A stretch of 64,000 nucleotides of DNA from Magnetococcales bacterium (lineage in GTDB: Bacteria > Pseudomonadota > Magnetococcia > Magnetococcales > Magnetaquicoccaceae): NCBI GenBank assembly GCA_011089965.1, contig JAANAU010000008.1:1-64000 (forward strand), in the 5' to 3' direction. Position 1 is the first letter of the stretch. Each line of letters begins with the position of its first letter. Shown piece by piece: positions 59,285 through 64,000 of this stretch. Made by a program: the position numbers and the translations under genes. The notes below the pieces were generated by a model. That model made no database searches, was not told the origin of the DNA, and saw nothing but the letters and a program-made list of their open reading frames with translations.

Positions 59285-59432
59285 GGATCCCTCAAGAGCG
59301 GTAACGTGGACGGTTTCGTTGGCGGGTTTTTCATGTTACAAACGGTTGCGTGTGTATCCAAATCACATCACATGCAATATATCGGCAGGTTGCCAGAATT
59401 TCCACGATTTCTTATTATGTTAGGGTCTGTTT

Positions 59433-61400
59433 ATGAATCTTGACCTGGATGCTTTGTGTGTCACCACGCTGCGCATGTTGGCTGTGGACATGGTGGAACA
59501 GGCCAATTCCGGCCATCCCGGTTTGCCATTGGGTGCGGCACCCATGGCGCATGTTTTGTGGAGTCGTTTTCTGCGTCATGACCCGGCTGATCCGCGCTGG
59601 CCGGATCGGGATCGGTTCATTCTGTCTGCCGGGCATGGTTCGGCTTTGTTGTATGCCTTGTTGCACATGTCCGGTTATGATCTGCCGCTGGAGGAGTTGA
59701 AGCGTTTCCGGCAGTTGGGCAGTCGCACCCCCGGTCATCCGGAACACGGTTTGACTCCGGGTGTGGAGTGTTCCACCGGTCCATTGGGGCAGGGGTTGGC
59801 CATGGGGGTGGGCATGGCCTGGGCTGAGCGTCTGTTGGCGGAGCGTTTCAATCGTCCGGGCGAGTCGGCGTTGGTGGATCATCATGTGTATGTCCTGGCT
59901 TCGGATGGGGATCTGATGGAGGGTGTGGTGGCAGAGGCCGCTTCGTTGGCCGGTCATCAGGGGTTGGGTAAGCTGGTGGTGTTGTATGATGACAACCACA
60001 TCTCCATTGAAGGCAGCACGGAGTTGACCTTTACCGAGGATGTGGAGGCCCGTTTCCGCGCTTATGGGTGGCACACTTTGGCGGTTGAGGATGGGGAGGA
60101 TCTGGAGGCCATTGCCCATGCCATTGAGGCGGGACGGGCGGAAACCGGGCGTCCTTCCCTGATTCGGGTGCGTACACGTATCGGGCATGGTTCGCCGTTG
60201 GCCGGTTCGGCGGCTGTGCATGGTGCGCCGTTGGGTGCGGAGCGTCTGGCGGCCACGCGCGTTTTTTATCACTGGCCCAACGAGTCGTTCCATGTGCCTG
60301 AGGCTGTACAGCATTATCGTGTGGGTGTGATCGAGCGGGGGTTGGAGTGGTCTCATGCCTGGGCTGCCCAGTTGGCGGCCATTGAAGCGGCGGATCCGGT
60401 ACGGGTGGCGCAATTCCGCGAGGCATTGGCCGGGATTCTGCCTGACGGTTGGGATGAGTCGTTGGCGCGTTTGGATTTTGGTCAGAAACCTGTGGCCACG
60501 CGTGTGGCATCGGGTATGGCGATCCATGCTTTGGCCGGGGGAATTCCGGCTTTGATCGGTGGTTCTGCGGATCTGGCCCCTTCCAACAACACCCACATTC
60601 AGAATGGTGGGGTGCGCAACATGCATTTCGGGGTGCGGGAGCATGCCATGGCGGCCATTGTCAACGGCATGGCTTTGCATGGGGGTTGGATCCCTTTCTG
60701 TGCCACTTTTCTGGTTTTTTCCGATTACATGCGCGGGGCCATGCGGTTGTCGGCCTTGATGGAGACCCGGGTGATTTATGTGCTCACTCACGACAGCATT
60801 GCCGTTGGCGAGGATGGACCCACCCATCAACCGGTGGAGCAGTTGGCTGGTTTGCGTGCCTTGCCGGGTTTGACGGTGTTGCGGCCTGCGGATGCGCATG
60901 AGACCGTGGCGGCCTGGCGTTTGGCTGTGAGTGCGCGCGGACCAACGGCTTTGATTCTTTCCCGTCAGAATTTGCCGATTCTGCCCGTCAATCCCGAAGG
61001 GGTGGCGCGTGGTGCTTATGTGGTGGACGGTTGTTCCGGTGAGCCGGAGTTGGTGTTGTTGGCCAGTGGCAGTGAGGTTTCCTTGGCCATGCAGGTCAAG
61101 GTTCGGTTGCAATCCTTGGGACATGAGGCCATTCGGGTGGTTTCCATGCCCTCTTGGGAGTTGTTTGCCGTTCAATCTGCCGAGTATCGGATGTCGGTAT
61201 TGGGATCCGGGTTGCGGTTGGCCATGGAGGCTGGTTCATCGTTGGGGTGGCATCGGTGGGTGGGTGATCAGGGGGTGGTGGTGGCTGTGGATCGGTTCGG
61301 GGTATCGGCTCCAGGCGGGCGGGCCATGGATGTGGTGGGTTTGAGTGTTGAGGCGGTTGTGGCCAAGGTGATGGAGTTGATTTCAGAGAGCAATCAATAA
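59433..61400 (+). CDS. tkt: Transketolase
   Basis: A 655-residue thiamine-diphosphate enzyme of the pentose phosphate pathway. Cofactor-site motifs are [17 protein letters not shown]-like [31 protein letters not shown]...DDNHISIEG, and [19 protein letters not shown] in the pyrimidine domain. The length is normal. It is divergent from the TonB receptor and followed by repeat R11. Confidence 0.96.
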   Translation: MNLDLDALCVTTLRMLAVDMVEQANSGHPGLPLGAAPMAHVLWSRFLRHDPADPRWPDRDRFILSAGHGSALLYALLHMSGYDLPLEELKRFRQLGSRTPGHPEHGLTPGVECSTGPLGQGLAMGVGMAWAERLLAERFNRPGESALVDHHVYVLASDGDLMEGVVAEAASLAGHQGLGKLVVLYDDNHISIEGSTELTFTEDVEARFRAYGWHTLAVEDGEDLEAIAHAIEAGRAETGRPSLIRVRTRIGHGSPLAGSAAVHGAPLGAERLAATRVFYHWPNESFHVPEAVQHYRVGVIERGLEWSHAWAAQLAAIEAADPVRVAQFREALAGILPDGWDESLARLDFGQKPVATRVASGMAIHALAGGIPALIGGSADLAPSNNTHIQNGGVRNMHFGVREHAMAAIVNGMALHGGWIPFCATFLVFSDYMRGAMRLSALMETRVIYVLTHDSIAVGEDGPTHQPVEQLAGLRALPGLTVLRPADAHETVAAWRLAVSARGPTALILSRQNLPILPVNPEGVARGAYVVDGCSGEPELVLLASGSEVSLAMQVKVRLQSLGHEAIRVVSMPSWELFAVQSAEYRMSVLGSGLRLAMEAGSSLGWHRWVGDQGVVVAVDRFGVSAPGGRAMDVVGLSVEAVVAKVMELISESNQ

Positions 61401-61408
61401 TCATCAGG

Positions 61409-61432
61409 ATCAGGATTGGGATCAGGATTGGG
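61409..61432 (+). repeat. Two 12-bp tandem repeats after tkt
   Basis: ATCAGGATTGGG is repeated exactly twice (61409-61420, 61421-61432), with partial copies on both sides, ending at the first bases of repeat R11 (ATCAGGGGTCC). The tandem may come from slippage at the repeat border. Confidence 0.9.
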
Positions 61433-61437
61433 ATCAG

Positions 61438-61648
61438 GATCAGGGGTCCAGGGGGGTTACCCCCCTGGTGGGGTCCAGGGGTGAAACCCCTGGGACTTTA
61501 ATCTTTTAAACCAAAACCATTTTGGAATTTGTTTTGTTGGGGCGTTGCCCCAAACCCCACCAAGGGCTTTGCCCTTGGATCCCACCAGGGGCCATTGGCC
61601 CCTGGACCCCCTTGACATCAACGACGCATCCCGAAATGGGTGCGGTTT
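61438..61648 (-). repeat. Mosaic hairpin repeat R11, with triple-hairpin module
   Basis: Same module order as R5: two GG-run hairpins (CCAGGGGGGTTACCCCCCTGG, CCAGGGGTGAAACCCCTGG), CCATTTTGGAAT, then GGGGC-GTT-GCCCC, AAGGGC-TTT-GCCCTT and AGGGGCC-ATT-GGCCCCT, and the ACGACGCATCCCG end module. Loops differ from R5 (TTT for GTT, ATT for ACA) while the stems are unchanged. Confidence 0.9.
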
Positions 61649-61721
61649 AAAATTGTTTTTTAAATCTGTCATGGGATGCCATGCGCGCAGAGGAGGTCTG
61701 CGCGCATGGGGTATTACGGGA

Positions 61722-62096
61722 TTACTTGCACTTGTTGAAATCCGGACGGTCACCGGCGCAGAAATTGGTGCCTTTGGGATCGGCAGCACCGGCATCGTTG
61801 AAGCCGCCAACCAGGGCCGCACCCTTGAATTTGGCATAGATCATTTTGGCTTTGGTGATATCCGTGCGATCATTCGGGCAGGCTTTTTTGGCTGCTTCGA
61901 TGCAGGCTTCCTGGGTGGTGGCGGCATTGTCCTTGTCGCACATCTGCTTGCCGTCGCATTTGGCATAGGAGGTGGCTTCCTGACCCGTACACGCCACGCG
62001 GTGATAGGTGATGACGCAGTCTGCTGCGGCCATGGCGCTGCCGGCAAAACCGAGGACAGCCAGGATCAAAGGCAGGGAGAAAGCGGCTTTCTTCAT
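61722..62096 (-). CDS. Secreted cysteine-rich protein, 124 residues
   Basis: A signal peptide (KKAAFSLPLILAVLGFAGSAMA, cleavage near A-AD) precedes a mature protein of about 100 residues with eight Cys, which suggests four disulfides in the periplasm. Mature sequence includes ADCVITYHRVACTGQ and NFCAGDRPDFNKCK. The ATG at 62096 is the only start that gives the signal peptide at the N-terminus. No family is recognised. Confidence 0.7.
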   Translation of the reverse strand: MKKAAFSLPLILAVLGFAGSAMAAADCVITYHRVACTGQEATSYAKCDGKQMCDKDNAATTQEACIEAAKKACPNDRTDITKAKMIYAKFKGAALVGGFNDAGAADPKGTNFCAGDRPDFNKCK

Positions 62097-62446
62097 GTCG
62101 AACTCCTTGGACGGATACAGGTGTGATTGGATGTTGTTTATTTTGGAATATACCGGAGAGAGTCGCAAGGGCAGGCGTGGTTTCGTTAAAAATTTTTTAT
62201 CTCTCGTTCATGAAGTGTTAACCGGATGTGTCGAGTGGGGATGGCACGATCCAGCCACGACATATTCCATGATCTTTCAATCTTGCTGGTACGATAGACA
62301 GTGACTACCACAGGCAGCAGTCCCTTTGATTTGTCAGGCAAAAAAACCTGCATAATCAATGATGGATCAGGAAATCTGAATGTGCTTGTCTGCTACAGCG
62401 GTATGGATTACAATCTATCAATCTTTGACATACGAGGATCCATGCC
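62097..62446. other. Intergenic region between the secreted protein and the ParDE pair
   Basis: About 350 bases with no convincing gene. Close to the ParD start is GATT-AC-AATC, a small inverted repeat near 62405-62415 that could be part of an autorepression site. Confidence 0.35.
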
Positions 62447-62698
62447 ATGGCGACAAATGTCCATCTCACAGCGGAACTTGAAAATTTTGCCCGCTCCTGC
62501 GTTGACAGCGGACAGTTCAACAGCGTTAGCGAGGTTGTTCGCAGTGCCTTGAGGATGCTGCAAGAAAAAGATCAGCGTCGTATACGCTTTAACGCCATGT
62601 TGGATGCTGTCCGCCTTGAAGCAGAACGGGAGGGTGTATACGAAGCAGCCGATGTGCTTGAGGAAATGGATAGGATCATCGAGCAGTGCCCTCCATGA
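62447..62698 (+). CDS. parD: ParD-family antitoxin
   Basis: An 83-residue protein with an N-terminal ribbon-helix-helix (NVHLTAELENFARSCVDSGQFNSVSEVVRSALRML) and an acidic toxin-binding tail, as in ParD/CopG-type antitoxins. It should bind its own promoter and neutralise the ParE-like toxin. The stop overlaps the toxin start (ATGA). Confidence 0.88.
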   Translation: MATNVHLTAELENFARSCVDSGQFNSVSEVVRSALRMLQEKDQRRIRFNAMLDAVRLEAEREGVYEAADVLEEMDRIIEQCPP

Positions 62699-63000
62699 AA
62701 CCTGCTCAATTATCTCCTCAAGCGCGCCGGGACGTATTGGATGCCGCACGATGGATTATGAACGATCATCCAAGTGCAGCCCGTGCTTTCCGTGCCGCCA
62801 TCGACAAGGCGACCATCTTTCTTGGAGAGCATCCACGCGCTGGGCGGGAGTGTCTTGAATGGATCCCGGCTCCTGCGCGTTTTTTGTCCCTGACCGGTTT
62901 TCCGTACATCGTGGTCTATGACTCTGCGTCCACACCACCCTTGATCCTTCGGGTTCTGCACGGAGCGCGCAATTTACCGGAACTGCTGGACGATCTGTAA
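62695..63000 (+). CDS. parE: ParE/RelE-family toxin
   Basis: A 101-residue protein with the ParE/RelE pattern: SPQARRDVLDAARWI, GEHPRAGRE, FPYIVVYD and a C-terminal ILRVLHGARNLPELL. ParE-type toxins act on gyrase and RelE-type ones on translating ribosomes; these cannot be separated here. Its ATG lies in the antitoxin stop. Confidence 0.88.
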   Translation: MKPAQLSPQARRDVLDAARWIMNDHPSAARAFRAAIDKATIFLGEHPRAGRECLEWIPAPARFLSLTGFPYIVVYDSASTPPLILRVLHGARNLPELLDDL

Positions 63001-63049
63001 AACATTCATCGTGTCTTGCCAAACGACGGCACTGGTCCGACTGTTCTTG

Positions 63050-63205
63050 AACCGCACCCATGACGGGATGCGTCGTTTATATCAAAGGGATCCAGGGGCG
63101 AGAGCCACCCAAGAAAAAAATGACATATTCCAAAATGGTTTTGGTTTGAAACATTAAAATCCTGGGGGATGAATCCCCCAGACCCCCTCTTTTTTTTCAA
63201 TCCTG
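63050..63205 (-). repeat. Mosaic hairpin repeat R12
   Basis: Begins with the end module ACCGCACCCAT-GACGGGATGCGTCG, then GGATCCAGGGGCGAGAGCCACC, ATTCCAAAATGG, and CTGGGGGATGAATCCCCCAG with GACCCCCTC and eight T. Here the ACGACGCATCCCG module is next to the G-run hairpin on the opposite side compared with R5 and R11, so modules have been shuffled. Confidence 0.88.
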
Positions 63206-63253
63206 GGGAAGGCCGTGCTTCCCTCCCCCAGGCGGATATCCCCGATCCCCGGA

Positions 63254-64000
63254 TTACAGATCCTTCATGGTCAGCTTGACCCGACCCTGACGGTCGATGT
63301 CCAACACTTTTACCTTGACCACATCCCCCTCCTTGATCACATCCGATACCTTGGCCACGCGCTGGCTGGAGATCTGAGAGATATGCACCAGCCCGTCCTT
63401 GTTGGGCAGGATGTTGACAAAGGCCCCGAAATCGGTGATGCGCACCACTTTGCCTTCGTAGACGGCATCCTTTTCCACATCCGACACAATGCCGCGAATG
63501 ATCCGCTCGGCAGCCTTGGCACTGTCGGCATTGGCCGAGGCAATGGAAATGGTGCCGTCATCCGTGATGTCGATCTGACAGCCGGTCTCTTCGGTGATGC
63601 CCCGGATCACCTTGCCGCCGGAACCGATGACATCGCGAATCTTGTCCGGATGGATCTTCATGGTGAAGATGCGCGGGGCGTGTTGTGACAACTCCAGACG
63701 GGCTTCCGAAAGGGTCTTTTGCATCTCGGCCAGAATGTGCAACCGCCCATCACGGGCCTGACGCAAAGCCACAGCCATGATCTCACGGGTGATGCCGGTG
63801 ATCTTGATGTCCATCTGCAAGGCCGTGATCCCCTGGGCATTGCCGGTCACCTTGAAATCCATGTCGCCAAAGTGATCCTCATCCCCGAGAATGTCGGAAA
63901 GAATGGCAAACCGTTCCCCATCCTTGACCAGACCCATGGCAATGCCCGCCACCATGGATTTGATCGGCACCCCGGCATCAAGCATGGCCAGAACCGAACC
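63254..64000 (-). CDS. pnp: Polyribonucleotide nucleotidyltransferase, C-terminal part (runs off window)
   Basis: The last 248 or so residues of PNPase, continuing past the window edge. The second RNase PH core end ([24 protein letters not shown] and [15 protein letters not shown]), the KH domain ([15 protein letters not shown]) and the S1 domain ([29 protein letters not shown]) are intact. PNPase degrades RNA from the 3' end. The C-terminus is shorter than in E. coli, ending soon after S1. Confidence 0.96.
   Translation of the reverse strand, partial: GSVLAMLDAGVPIKSMVAGIAMGLVKDGERFAILSDILGDEDHFGDMDFKVTGNAQGITALQMDIKITGITREIMAVALRQARDGRLHILAEMQKTLSEARLELSQHAPRIFTMKIHPDKIRDVIGSGGKVIRGITEETGCQIDITDDGTISIASANADSAKAAERIIRGIVSDVEKDAVYEGKVVRITDFGAFVNILPNKDGLVHISQISSQRVAKVSDVIKEGDVVKVKVLDIDRQGRVKLTMKDL

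Noticed and set aside
62301-62552. An 83-codon frame overlapping the ParD start
   Set aside because: It overlaps the antitoxin gene in another frame, has no ribosome-binding site and no recognisable sequence.

Overview
The window is a 64 kb stretch of a proteobacterial chromosome, dense in two-component signalling genes. The gene content includes a DUF3576 lipoprotein, a class III PHA synthase with PhaR and a phasin, many hybrid histidine kinases and a dnaA-dnaN-recF-gyrB block. It fits a deep-branching alphaproteobacterium such as a member of the Magnetococcales. This placement is inference from gene content and was not tested by any search.

Layout. 0-7.6 kb: the edge of a probable IS630-type element, then an RTX-type type I secretion locus (a 1300-residue RTX protein with lipase-like and C39-like peptidase regions, an HlyB-like exporter and an HlyD-like adaptor). 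7.6-17.6 kb: signalling genes (a GAF hybrid kinase next to the relic of a REC/HD-GYP gene; a CheB-CheR-PAS fusion, a multi-PAS NarL-type kinase and a LuxR-type regulator). 18-20 kb: a lipoprotein, a membrane protein and a TusA/DsrE sulfur-trafficking pair. 20-30 kb: argD-argF, argG-argH, a methyltransferase, then pyrR-pyrB-pyrC-pyrK, so two pathways that consume carbamoyl phosphate and aspartate lie side by side. 30-37 kb: an EF-G-like GTPase facing a polyhydroxyalkanoate locus (phaC, phaE, phasin, phaR, phaB). 37-45 kb: a hybrid kinase coupled to an orphan ABC ATPase, an M16 peptidase, a methyltransferase/PIG-L deacetylase fusion, a HicAB toxin-antitoxin pair and a secreted alpha/beta hydrolase. 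45.6-51.8 kb: dnaA, dnaN, recF, gyrB. 52-64 kb: an O6-methylguanine methyltransferase, a response-regulator adenylate cyclase, a TonB-receptor/YfiR/hybrid-kinase operon, transketolase, a cysteine-rich secreted protein, a ParDE-like pair and the 3' end of pnp.

The most unusual feature is a mosaic family of G/C-run hairpin repeats. There are twelve copies, on both strands, all between genes, built from at least four interchangeable modules joined by AT-rich spacers. The hairpin arms differ between copies but stay complementary. Other points for a second look are a PyrR-type RNA loop that appears to overlap the pyrR ribosome-binding site, a ribosome-binding site buried in a hairpin at the IS edge, an internally deleted REC/HD-GYP gene, a palindrome shared by two upstream regions, TGC-rich sites upstream of the phasin gene that resemble a PhaR operator, and an EF-G-like protein lacking the catalytic histidine.

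Start codons were chosen from ribosome-binding sites, overlaps with neighbours and where family similarity begins. All family calls come from motifs read by eye.
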